Below are positions 9,383 through 20,122 of a DNA stretch of 64,000 nt, piece after piece. Each line of letters opens with the position of its first letter. The stretch's first letter is position 1. The stretch comes from Acorus gramineus. Taxonomy: Eukaryota; Streptophyta; Magnoliopsida; Acorales; Acoraceae. The position numbers and the translations under genes are program-made. Where the stretch lies: assembly GCA_030737835.1 (NCBI GenBank), contig CM060855.1:17930378-17994377 (forward strand). Reading direction: 5' to 3'. Under the pieces are notes generated by a model. The model had not been told where the DNA came from and did not search any database. It saw only the letters and a program-made list of their open reading frames with translations.

Positions 9383-9543
9383 AAAAATAAAATAAAAAAC
9401 AAAAACTTGGAACCAAGTTTTCCTCATCTGGCTTTAAAATAAAGATGAACTCACTCGACACACCCTCACCAACACAAAACAAAAACAAAAAAACAAAAAA
9501 AAAACAGAGAGACTGAAGAGAGCAGAGTGAAAGAGCTTGAGAG
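9383..9543 (+). promoter_or_regulatory. Proximal promoter and leader of A3
   Basis: Holds the palindrome AACTTGG-AA-CCAAGTT (9404-9419), a TTTAAAATAAAG TATA-like stretch near 9433, and the purine-rich leader shared with A1 and A2. A CTTGG-CAA-CCAAG inverted repeat occupies a similar place in the group B promoters. Confidence 0.45.
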
Positions 9544-9741
9544 ATGGACGCGCGCGAGAGAGGAAGAACACCTTCGCAGCCGCCGAGGGTTCCGCCGAGA
9601 AGGGGAGAAGTGAAGAGGATGATCTTCAGATATTTAGCTGAATCGATCGGGTTCTCGTTTGCCGAATCGGTTCGACCCGGGATGGGCACGGCGGAGGGCG
9701 AGCACGGCCTCGGCTTGCCCGCCGTCGCGGCCGGTGTGTAG
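9544..9741 (+). CDS. Small basic protein, PPRRGEVKR family, copy A3
   Basis: 65 residues, intact and intronless, start ATG in good context (GAGATGG). Same layout as A1: MDARE, proline-rich linker, core PPRRGEVKRMIF at residues 17-28, hydrophobic LAESIGF, then a glycine-rich tail with GEHGLG. It differs from A1 in the first residues (V3A), after the core and in the tail, while the core is identical. The promoter is split by a MITE, so expression may differ from A1. No recognised family; no targeting signal seen. Role unknown. Confidence 0.72.
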   Translation: MDARERGRTPSQPPRVPPRRGEVKRMIFRYLAESIGFSFAESVRPGMGTAEGEHGLGLPAVAAGV

Positions 9742-9766
9742 GCTATATGGAATCTTTTAATAGCCT
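9740..9766 (+). other. Hairpin directly after the A3 stop codon
   Basis: AGGCTAT pairs with ATAGCCT around an AT-rich loop. Compared with A1, one central pair changed from G-C to C-G on both sides. Confidence 0.5.
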
Positions 9767-10510
9767 TTTTCTTTAGTTTTTTATTATTATTAATTTTTTT
9801 GGGTGGATTTGTTTTGTTGAGGGATGGAATTATGTAATAAATCTCACGTGTTTATCGGATGATCATTTTATAAGTCAGAGTCTTTTATTGAATATTGACT
9901 TTACAGGTCATACTGGGTTTATAATATTTGAATGTGAAATTTAAAAATAACTTTTGTTTAATTTAGCGTTAGAAATGTTAGAATGTGAACTGTTTTAAAA
10001 TAACTCACCTTTTTCAAATTTATTGAAAGAAATCGAGCAATTTTTTTTTATATATTTTTGTTGAAAGAGCTTATATACTCAATCTATTTGATCATTTCAT
10101 AGCTTCATTTATAATCTCACATCTCTCACATGCGCTAAGTATAATGCAGTTATAATTTTTTTTACGCATTCTATAAATGAATTCATATATACAATTCATT
10201 TTGACATTTTTTATAACTGATCCCTCATATTGATGAGAGGGTTACAAGTTTTTTTTTTTTTTTTGTGCAGCACATTTACTCCATTTTTTTTTCTTGCGCC
10301 AAGTTTATTTCTACGGTTTTTTTTTTTAATTGAATCTTGTATGTTCATTTGTTCTTCCATCAATCCAATCATTTTAATGTCGTGAAAACACGAAAAAGCA
10401 GAACTCTTGATCTATTTGAAGGGTTTTCAGCCTCTGCGTTCATGTTGTGTTTTGTTTCTGACTTTTTTTTGGTTCCGCAACAATATCAAAATGAATATTA
10501 TGCAATTGAA
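9767..10510. repeat. 3' flank of A3, duplicate of 4805-5535
   Basis: Long, nearly identical runs with the A1 3' flank to about 10510, where the two part in the AATGAATATTA(A/T)GCAAT stretch. No other gene is visible. Confidence 0.7.
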
Positions 10511-11050
10511 ATAACAGTTATATTTATATAAATGTAACATAACTGTTACATTTATCAAATATGTTTTACATTCCATGTAATGTTTAATAAATTTAAAAGC
10601 ATATCATCTCTTCAATAGTCAGTTACATTTTATGAAAAATGTCAAGCACCTTTTCCATTATGTGTTACATTTAACAAATGTTACATTTAGTTAATGAAAA
10701 AATAAATTCTATTAGATTCTTCAATCTAAGCTATACAAAAAATAGAAAAACATCAATGGCATCTATGTCTTCAAATAATAGATCGAAACATTTAACAAAT
10801 ATTACATACCGTTCATCAAAATGAAACAGTTACATTCGTCAAATTATGCTATTCTAAAAAAGTAAAAGTTATATTTAATAAATGTTACAAATTATGAAAA
10901 ATAAAATTTACATTTAACAAATGTTACACACAATTCATCAGAAAGTTACAAATTTTAAATTGAATGTTATGCAATTGAAAGCATTTAATATATCAGGTAT
11001 GAAATGAAACATAGTTACATTCATCAAAAGTCAATTACATTCATCAAAAT
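10511..11050. repeat. Degenerate TTACATT / AACAAATGTTAC repeat field
   Basis: Words such as GTTACATTTATCAAA, TTACATTTAACAAATGTTAC and GTTACATTCATCAAA recur more than ten times in both orientations over 540 nt, mixed with CATCAAAATG. This is the look of a subterminal repeat region of a DNA transposon, but I could not find its termini. Confidence 0.55.
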
Positions 11051-11652
11051 GTAAATGCTGGAGGAGGTGAAGTCCGAAGGAGGGTTAGAAAGATAGCCGA
11101 TCCACCTCTCATATGATAGACGGCGGCGAGAGGAATTCAGGAGTGATGACACCAGTTGTTAGAGATTAACAGGTTAGCCAGAATGATTTTTTTAAGTGAC
11201 GGATGTGTATAAAAGAAACCGTTAAGAAATTTTCGAAAAAGATGGGATGTGTTTCGGGAGGAAGAAAATGTGGGGTATTAAGTGAAGGGTAGTATTGTTT
11301 TTTTATCTTTTTAACTTTATAAAAAAGCCAAACAAATAATCAATAAGAAAACGCATATGATTGGGGCCTAAAAACTGAGGCTTGGGTATCATAACTGATA
11401 TAAATAAAATAATTCAATATATAATGTATACCATTTAATTTTTCAAAAGAAATTGTATACTATTTAAGAAAACAAAAGGGTTTGACTCTACAATGGAGAC
11501 CGGAAACAGGTCTTATTAGAAAAGCTAATATTTTGACTAAAAATCATGTTTTCTAAAAGTTACATGTGTGTTTGAAAATGAATTTAAATTAAGTTTGATT
11601 TCAAACATAAATAAACTAGTAATTTCAATAACTCCTTGAGAAAGAAACCAAC
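11051..11652. other. Spacer, no gene seen
   Basis: AT-rich, with one GC-richer patch (11060-11160: GGAGGAGGTGAAGTCCGAAG). No coding similarity or repeat ends recognised. Confidence 0.4.
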
Positions 11653-11663
11653 AAAACATGTGC

Positions 11664-13569
11664 TTAGGTTCTAGTTAATGGGACCCCATGCGGCTTATTC
11701 CTTTTCATCATTGTCACGAATGCTCTGAGTCGTATGCTTGCCCGGGAGGAAGGAGATGGATGGGTTCGGGATATTCATTGTGGGAGATCTGAATTTTCCC
11801 TCACCCATGTTTTATATGTCGACGACACCATGCTTCTATGCGATGGAGATCCGCATTTTGTGGAAGGCGCCCTCTTCTTGGTTTCAGTTTGTAGCTGTCT
11901 CTCGGGGCTTTCAATTAATAAGCAAAAAAGCTCTCTTTTTGGCATTCATATGGAAGATCCGGAGTTGCACACGCTGGCGGACTGTTTTTCCTGCCAGGTT
12001 GACACCTTCCCTACCAGACATCTGGGGCTTCCACTGATCCTTCGCTCCCTTACTCTGAGTGATTGGGCTCCTTTAGTGCATCGCTTTGAAAAGCGGCTCG
12101 AAGGGTGGGTGGGGAAGGCTGTTGAGTTTGGGAGGCCAACTCGTCCTTCTTCAGGCCGTTTTGTCAAATTTGCCAGTGTTCCTGCTATCCCTGTTCAAGA
12201 TCCCACATGTCATCCTCCATCAATTGGATACTCTATGGCAGAGATTTTTTTTGGAGTGGCGCTGGTCAGGGGTCTAGACGCATTCATCTTTTGAATTGGG
12301 AAGCAGTATGCACTAGTAAGCACAGGGGGGGACTTGGAGTCATTGATTTGGATGTCTTCAACTGCGCGCTCCTTACCAAGTGGGTTTGGAAGTTCGTTGG
12401 CGAGCACTCGGCGGTTTGGAAAAGGGCATTCGTATATGTGGCTCCCAAAACCGGGCTTCTGTTCCTCGCCGGTTTGGACGGCTATCTCGGACGTGGGTAG
12501 GCCAGCACTTGTTGTCATTAAATGGCGTCTTGGCAGAGAGGATCTCATTCGGTTTTGGACTTCCATTGGTGTGGTTCGGGTCCGTTCATGGATCTACACT
12601 CAGAGTTGTTTGCTGCAGCTTGCAATAAGGAGGGACTGGTACGAGACTTTTGGGCACCTACAACTAATGGAGGGGGGTGGATGCTTCAACTCCGGCATAG
12701 CTTATCCGACGATGAGTTCCTGCAACACACACAACTCTTTTGTGTGCTAGCAAACTTTTTAGATCATCCCCGACGAGGAGGATGTGCTCGTCTAGACCAT
12801 TCCTTCTCCTAAAGGGTTCTTTGTCAAATCGGCATATACGTGGTGAAGTTGGGACTCTCCATTCATTGGCAGTGTGCTGCGCAAGGCTTCTGAGATCTGG
12901 AAGTGCAAAATTCCATTAAAAGTCTGAGTCTTCTTGTGGGTGGCATACAGTAAGCAGCTGATGACACGGGCTTTTCGAGCACTCTGGAGACCAGGAGATT
13001 CCACAGCTTGCGCATTATGTCACGTAGCGACATAAACTACCCAACATATTCTTTATGGATGTTGGATGGCGTAGGAAGTCTGGGCGAGGTTGGGCGCCGC
13101 ACTAGGTAGTCAGTGGGCTCCTACTACCCTCGAGCATGTGTGGGATTTTGGTCAAAAGTTATCTTGCAGGGATGACAAGAGTGTTCGCAACAAAGTTATG
13201 CGAACATTAGTGTCCGCCACATTATGGGCTCTATGGCTCGAAAGAAACGACTACATTTTTGGAGGAATAACATTCTCGCCAGACAACATTTGGGATGCCG
13301 TGATGAGGGTCAAGCAAGGCTCGTTGATGATCACCCCTTAGTTGTTTTAGCTTGGGGCGGCAGGGGGAGGGGGGGGGGGGGCGCTTTCTAGATGGGGTAA
13401 ATCTCTTACCTTAGGTATTATGGCACCGGTCCCCTCTCACATTCCCCTCTCATATCTATTTCCCTTTATTCTCTTATTTTATGTTGTTCTTCACCGGACG
13501 TGTACTTCTTTCTATCTAATACAAAAAAGTGACAGGTCCACCAACTTTATTTAAAAAAAAAAAAAAAAA
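11664..13569 (+). mobile_element. 5'-truncated LINE with poly(A) and target duplication
   Basis: The insertion begins within the reverse-transcriptase domain and ends in a poly(A) run (13552-13569). It is flanked by an 11-bp direct repeat AAAACATGTGC at 11653-11663 and 13570-13580 (the leading As overlap the tail). Such 5' truncation with a variable-length target duplication and A-tail is the signature of target-primed reverse transcription. Confidence 0.88.
11680..13341 (+). pseudogene. LINE reverse transcriptase remnant (C-terminal half)
   Basis: The active-site motif YVDD (11815-11826; usual Y/F-A-D-D) is followed by the thumb-like stretch with [14 protein letters not shown] (about 12135-12180), then FNCALLTKWVWKF (12360-12400) in another frame, and the end segment WALWLERNDYIF (13227-13262) in a third. 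The frames change several times and a degraded zinc-binding region lies at 12800-13050. The protein is inactive. The 5' endonuclease half was never copied in. Confidence 0.85.
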
Positions 13570-13580
13570 AAAACATGTGC

Positions 13581-14922
13581 GACATTTATTAAATGTTAAA
13601 GAGAAGATTTGAGCTAATTTGTTTGACTGATTGCATCACAACTACTTTAATAATTGAGTAGATGAACCCTTTAATCTTAGAAAAGATTCCAACTGAAACT
13701 GTGTGTATCAACACCAGAAAAGATATATACTTAACTAGTAAAATATACGGTAGGTGGGATTGTAATCCTAACGAGTGTATGAGTGTATCACCACTCTCTT
13801 CCTTAAGGGAAGTGGAGGCACCTATTCAGTGGAGTGACATGACAAGTTTGTCATAAGCCTCTCCAAGGGGTCAGGCATCAGTTCTCCTTTGTCAATTTGT
13901 GGAGCATCACCAAAAAAAAATTTCCTCCCAAAATGGACCCACCATTTTAAGGGGGTTCTATTTTGGCTCGCTGGAGGCGTTGTCCAAGCTCTCCATTTAC
14001 TTTTCTTTTTATCACTTTTTTTAAATTCCAAAAATTATATTACTATCAGCTATATGATATAAATAGACATGAGGAAAACAAAAATATTAAATATGATAGT
14101 TAGGTTGATAAAAAAAGGATTCCTTATAATAGAGCTAACACTTTTTTTTATATCAAATCAATGTTTTAAAAATAAAACCATTCATAGAACAAAAAAAATG
14201 AACATGTCAAAAGTCATTGGCTCAATCGTTGGGTTAACCGGATTTTAACCGTGACATAATTATAATATAATAAATATATTAATTATCAATATCAAATAAA
14301 AAAAATGAAATATTTTAGAAAATTTTTGTATTAAACTTTTACTCACCATCATAACATTATTTCAGTACATAAAACCTAAACTTTTTAATACATTTCATGT
14401 TCTAAGAAGTAAATAATCACATTTTTTATGTATAAAAAACCGATCGGTTTAAACAATTTATTATCGGTTCATAAAAATCGTTGATTCAACAGGTAATTAA
14501 GTTAATTGAGTTTTATCAATCGATTTAGTCATCAGATTTTAAAGGAAAGCTGAATTGAAATTCAAAATAGATAAAGAATTAACCGCTTTAACAAGACAGA
14601 TCAAATCAAACTTTAAAACAATATATCAAATTGGTGAAAAGATAGAGAGTTTGTTGGGGAATGGGGAAAATATCTATAACAAGGTAGATATTTTTTTGGC
14701 ACAACATTACAGAAGATGTTAGATGGCTAATCAGGTCTTATTTGATGGTGTGTTGTGTCAATGAACAGTTTGTACTGGCCCACTCTTGACTCTTGACTTT
14801 AAAAGGGACAGTGGGAACATTGATTTCATAATTCTATTCTTTTCTTTGCGCGCGTGCATGCACTTCAGAAAAAACTTATCCTCTGCCACATGAGATTAAT
14901 TGGCCGGTGACAATGACCATAC
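13581..14922. other. AT-rich spacer, no gene seen
   Basis: Mostly AT-rich. Words such as AACCGATCGGTTTAAACA and TAAACCG-like motifs near 14220-14640 suggest an old hAT-like or unclassified repeat, but no termini were resolved. No coding similarity recognised. Confidence 0.35.
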
Positions 14923-15036
14923 TGGTAAATGTATATAAAGGGTAAATTAGTCTTTTCTTTGTTTTTCTTTTTGTACTATAAATATTAGATACAAACCCTA
15001 ATAATATGATTGATTCATTCTTTTCATATTCTAACA
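14923..15036 (+). repeat. 5' LTR of the 15-kb Copia element
   Basis: 114 bp, from TGGTAAATGTATATAAAGGG to TTCTAACA. The last 99 bp align with the 3' LTR with five substitutions by my count. It contains a TATAAATATT box. The first bases are altered and shortened relative to the 3' copy. Confidence 0.85.
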
Positions 15037-15048
15037 TGGTATCAGAGC
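15037..15048 (+). other. Primer-binding site (initiator Met-tRNA type)
   Basis: TGGTATCAGAGC directly after the LTR is the standard plant Copia site complementary to the 3' end of initiator methionine tRNA. Confidence 0.9.
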
Positions 15049-15056
15049 TTGAATCC

Positions 15057-15500
15057 AATTTTTTTCTTTGATCGTCGACGTCCCGTCGCCCCCGTGCCGC
15101 CCCCACGCAGATCTGCCGCATCTGCACCGCTGTGCCGCCGTAGCACCAATGCTGCTCCGCCGTCGTGCTGCCGCTGCACCGCCTGGCGCAGCCCTCTCGC
15201 GCCGCCTCTCGCAGCCTTGCCGCTGCTGTGCACCACACCCTGCGCCACCCTGCCGCGGCGTGATCAGCGCGGATCCGCCCGGATTTCCTGGGACTGTCCC
15301 GGATTCGGTCCCGGACAATCCCGGATCTCCCGGGAATTTGTCCCGAGATCCCGTGTCGCGCCCGCGCGCCCAGCTCGCCCGACCCGGCTCCAGTGCCCGA
15401 CCCGACCCGGCTCCAGCGCCTGACCCGACCCGGCTCTACCGCCCGACCCGACCCGACCCGGCACCAGCTGCCCGACCTGGATCCGCGACCTGTTTACCGC
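15057..15500 (+). repeat. GC-rich repetitive leader of the Copia element
   Basis: CCGCC/CTGC-rich sequence and then many CCCGACCCG and GGCTCC words. Open in several frames as proline/arginine-rich peptides, which I take to be composition only. It lies between the primer-binding site and gag. Confidence 0.6.
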
Positions 15501-15675
15501 CCTGTCATCGCCTTTTTCGGTATTTTCTTTATTCGGCCGCTACGGGTTCATTCGGACTCCAAATATAGTCATATTGGTACTCATTTTGCTCCATTTTTCG
15601 TTCTGCACGCATCTGTGACTATATTTTCATCATCCGAGGCATATATTTTTCTCTGTTATTCTCTTTTTGCCTATT

Positions 15676-18600
15676 ATGGCTACGGATAACACTCAGATCA
15701 TCGATGTTAAGTTTGATGGTAACAATTATGATGTCTGGTCTATTAGTCTTGAACTTCAGCTTGATTATCGTCGCCTATTGGGTCATGTTACTGGCACTAA
15801 TCTAGCTCCTGTACTTGAACCATCTCCACCGGGTTCTGATGAGACCACCATCAAGGCCAGAGCTGAGGCGTATACTAAGGCTTTGTTGACATGGAAGGAG
15901 GGCGATTCTGGGTGAAAGCTTATATTGCTTCTTCGGTTATTCCAAATATCCGTAAACATTTGAAGCCGTTCATTACAGCCAAGGAATATTGGGACTTTCT
16001 GAAGAATTTCTATACGCAGACCGATGGTGCTCAGGAATTCTATCTACATCAGGCCATTTCTACTTCTTATCAAGGGCAGCTTGCTATTCGTGATTTTTAT
16101 TCTCTTTTGTCTGATTACTGGGATCAACTCGCACCTATGGATCCTCAGATGGAGGGTATTTTTCTGACACGCTATCGTGAGTACCGTAATCGTCAACGAT
16201 TGTACCAATTCTTGATGCGTCTTCGTCCTGAGTTCGAGGCTATTCGTGCACAGATTCTTCATCGTTCTCCCAAACCGTCTCTTGATACGGTTCTTTTTGA
16301 GTTAGTTGCTGAGGAGACGCGTCTTCGCACTGTTGTCACTCCGCCTATCGTTGATCACAGTTCTGTCAATGTTGCACATCGTCAAGACAATCGCTACACT
16401 CGGGTCACTTGCTATTATTGCCATAAATTTGGACACGTGCAATCTGAATGTCGTAAGCGTGCTCGTGATGGTGCTCCTCTTGTTTATGTACCTCGCACTT
16501 CAGCTCCTGGAGCACTTCCTCCAGCACCTCGTCCACTAGATCCTGCAGCATCACGTGCACTAGCGCCTCGGGCGCAAGCACCTCGGGCACCATCTACAGT
16601 TCCTCCACGTCGCTCTCAGCCTCGACCTGCAGCTGCCGTTGCATCTGATTTTCTACTGATCCGCCGGCATATTCTTCCTCTCAGATCACTGAGAGTCTTG
16701 CGCAGCTCCACCTTCAACAACAACAGCTTCAAGATATGCTTCGCTCAGTGACTGGTAGTGATCATCTGCTCCCTTTTCTGCTTCTACTGCGGCGACAGGT
16801 AACCTTACCTCCTCATGGATTCTTGACTCTGGGGCTTCCCATCATATGACTTCTCAGGCATCCTTTATTAGTTGTCCTACTCGCATGTTTCCCACTCCTG
16901 TTATTCGTACGGCAGATGGGACTCCTCTGTCTGTGTCGAGTTCTGGTTCTCTTGCTGATCCTTCTCATCGATTTCAACTTCCTGATGTTTTTCATGTTCC
17001 TGGTCTATCACTAAATTTGCTTTCTGTTGGTCAAATTGCGGATCATGATTGTCTCATTACTTTTGATTCTTCTACTTGTTCTGTACAGGATCGTCGTACG
17101 GGGAAGCAGATTGGGACAGGCTCTAGACGCGGTGGGCTCTACTACATGGATCATCTTCATATTCCTTCGTCTTCTGCAGCTTCTGCTCGCTTGATTTCTT
17201 CTTCTCCTTCCTCCTTTGATGTATGGCACCGCCGTCTTGGCCATCTCTCTCCTCCAAGACTTCGTTATCTAATAAGTACCGGTGTTTTAGGTTCCTTTTC
17301 AAAAACTGAGCTTCAACCATGTGTGGGCTGCAAGTTGGCAAAACACTTGGCTCTTCCATTTCCTACTAGTAAACACATTTCTGCTTCTCCTTTTGATCTA
17401 GTTCACTCTGATGTTTGGGGTCCCTCCCCTATTCCTTCTAAAGGGGGTAACCGTTATTATGTTATTTTTATTGATGATTTTCTCGCTTTACCTGGATATA
17501 TTTGATGCATAGTCGTTCTGAGTTGTTACCCATCTATAAATCTTTTGCTACAATGGTTGAAACTCAGTTTTCCAAACGCATCAAGGTGTTTCGCTCTGAT
17601 TGTGGGGGGAATATTGTTCTCGTGCTTTTCGTGATTTTTTATCCTCCCAAGGCACTCTACCACAGCTTTCCACTCCTTATGCTCATCAGCAGAACGGGGT
17701 TGCTGAGCGCAAACACCGTCATATCCTCGAAACGACCCGGTCCTTACTCCTCTCTGCTTCTGTTCCTGTTCAGTTTTGGGGTGAGGCTGTTCTTACAAGT
17801 GTGTATCTCATCAATCGCACTCCTTCGTCTATCACTGCTGGCATCTCCCCCTTTCAGCGTCTTTATCATAGTCCTCCTGATTATTCTCGTCTTCGTGTTT
17901 TTGGATGCACGTGTTTTGTCCTACTTCCTCCTCTTGAGCGTACCAAATTGTCTCCTCGTTCCACTATGTGTGTTTTTCTTGGGTATAGTAATGAGATCAA
18001 AGGATATCGATGCTATGATCCTGTTGCTCGTCGTCTTCGGACATCTTGTCATGTCACATTCTTTGAGAGTCATCCATACTACGCTCTTCGCTCGCCTCCT
18101 GTTCCTCTTCCCCCATCCACGGTTGAGGAAGTCACATTTTTGGACTTTTCCATTCCTGATTTCTCATCTTCATCTTTTGCTCCTCAGTCATCTACTCCGT
18201 CTCAACCTGACCACTCTTCCTCGTCAGTCCCATCTTCACCCTTGCCGTCTTCGTCAACTTGGATGATTCACGTGGGACGGTTCTGTCTACTCCTACACCT
18301 GTTCCTGATGCTGCTTCGCCAGAAGACGATTCTGCTTCCGCACCAGTTGCTCCTCGTCGCAATCCGCCTCGCGCTCGTCGACCTCCTCAACGACTCAGCT
18401 TGGTTGCCTCTGATTCTTTTTCTCCTAGTTTTCAGTGTTTTCTTTCAGCTGTTTCCACTCATTGGGAGCCCCAATCATATCGTGAGGCTGTCGGCATTCC
18501 AGAATGGGAAGGTGCTATGGCAGAGGAGCTTAGTGCATTACAACGCACTCATACGTGGAAAATTGTACCACTTCCTCCAGGGAAGACTCCTATCAGCTGT

Positions 18601-19983
18601 AAGTGGGTTTATAAGATCAAGACCAACTCTGATGGTTCGATTGAGCGTCACAAGGCTCGGTTGGTTGCCCGTGGTTTCACTCAGCAGCATGGTATTGATT
18701 ATGATGAGACATTTGCTCCTGTAGCAAAGATGACAACTGTTCGTACTTTGATTTCTGTTGCTTCTGTTCGTCAATGGCCCATTTATCAGCTTGATGTCAA
18801 GAACGCTTTTCTTCATGGTGATTTATCAGAGGAGGTTTACATGACTCCTCCTCCGGGTCTTCCTCATTCATCTGGTCATGTATGCCATCTTCACCGCGCT
18901 CTCTATGGTCTCAAGCAGGCTCCTCGTGCTTGGTTCGCTCGATTCACTGATGCTATCTGTGCTGCTGGGTTTGTTCGAGTTCCTCTGATCCAGCTTTATT
19001 TGTTCACACCTCTGGTCCTCATCGTACTATCCTGCTGCTTTATGTTGATGACATGATCATCACCGGCGATGATTCGTCTCATATACAGTCGGTCAAGCAA
19101 CATCTTCAGCGTCAATTTGAGATGAAAGATCTTGGCAAACTTCGCTATTTTCTAGGCTTGGAAGTTGCTTCTGCTCCGCGTGGTTATCTTCTCTCCAACG
19201 CAAGTATACTGCTGACTTGATCGACCGTGCCTGTCTAACTGATGATCGCATTTCTCCCACTCCTATTGAGCTTCATGCTAAGCTCCGGCCTGACGATGGA
19301 GAACCACTCTCTGATGTTACTCGTTATAGACAGCTTGTTGGAAGCCTCGTCTATCTCACTGTCACTCGTCCTGACATTGCCTATGCTGTGCATATTGTCA
19401 GTCAGTTTGTCGCTGCCCCTCGTACTGTTCATTATGCAGCAGTTCTTCGGATTATACGCTATCTACGTGGCACTATATCTCGTGCTCTGCTGTTACCTCT
19501 TCTTCTACTCTTGAACTTCGCGCTTATACTGATGCTGATTGGGCAGGAGATGTCACAGATCGAAAATCCACAACTGGTATATGTGTCTTTCTTGGGGACT
19601 CTCTTATATCTTGGAAGGCCAAGAAACAAGACATTGTTTCTCGTTCGAGTGCTGAGGCCGAATATCGTGCTATGGCATCTGCTACTGCTGAGGTTGTTTG
19701 GCTTCGACGCCTCCTCTCTGACATGGGCGTCATTCTATCTGCGTCTACTCCCCTATATTGTGACAACAAGAGCGCCATTCAGATTGCTAGCAATCCAGTA
19801 TTTCATGAACGTACGAAGCACATCGAGATCGATTGTCACTTCGTCCGTCATCATTTTATTGCGGGCACTATATCACTCCCATATATTTCCTCTTCTCTTC
19901 AGTTATCAGACTTTTTCACAAAGTCTCATACACTTCAGCGGCATGATTTCTTGTTGAGCAAACTCTCGGTGTATGATCCACCA
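15676..19983 (+). pseudogene. Copia gag-pol, at least nine frame changes
   Basis: The gag start is ATG 15676 (MATDNTQ). The reading frame shifts near 15906, 16645, 16770, 17490, 17600, 18255, 18985, 19200 and 19495. Recognisable parts: CCHC knuckle CYYCHKFGHVQSEC (16410-16451), protease DSGA (16825-16836), pre-integrase HHCC region with WHRRLGH (17217-17360), integrase SDVWGP (about 17410), reverse transcriptase YVDDM (19041-19055), RNase H DADW (19531) and YCDNKSA (about 19757). Each part is well conserved, so the element was active in the past, but no polyprotein can be made now. Confidence 0.9.
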
Positions 19984-19998
19984 TGAGTTTGAGGGGGG
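19984..19998 (+). other. Polypurine tract
   Basis: GAGTTTGAGGGGGG directly before the 3' LTR start TGTTAAATG. Confidence 0.75.
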
Positions 19999-20122
19999 TG
20001 TTAAATGTATATATGTTAGGGTTAAGGGTAGATTAGTCTTTTCCTTGTTTCCCTTTTTGTACTATAAATATTGGATACAAACCCTAATAATATGATTGAT
20101 TCATTCTTTTCATATTCTAACA
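19999..20122 (+). repeat. 3' LTR of the 15-kb Copia element
   Basis: 124 bp with TGTTA and TAACA ends, holding the same TATAAATATT box as the 5' LTR. Confidence 0.88.

Larger units (their letters stand above)
14923..20122 (+). mobile_element. Ty1/Copia LTR retrotransposon, complete in structure, coding broken
   Basis: Contains in order LTR, primer-binding site, leader, gag with CCHC, protease, integrase, reverse transcriptase, RNase H, polypurine tract and LTR. This gag-PR-IN-RT-RH order defines Copia. Flanking 5-mers (CATAC and CTACA) do not match, so no clean target duplication remains. The very short LTRs suggest an Ale-like lineage, but that is inference. Confidence 0.9.

Noticed and set aside
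10511..11050. CRISPR-like array in the TTACATT field
   Set aside because: The units vary in length, sequence and orientation, there are no distinct spacers, and the genome is a plant.
15010..15568. Proline/arginine-rich open frames up to 166 codons on both strands
   Set aside because: They arise from the CCCGACCCG-rich Copia leader, open in many frames at once, with no known domain.
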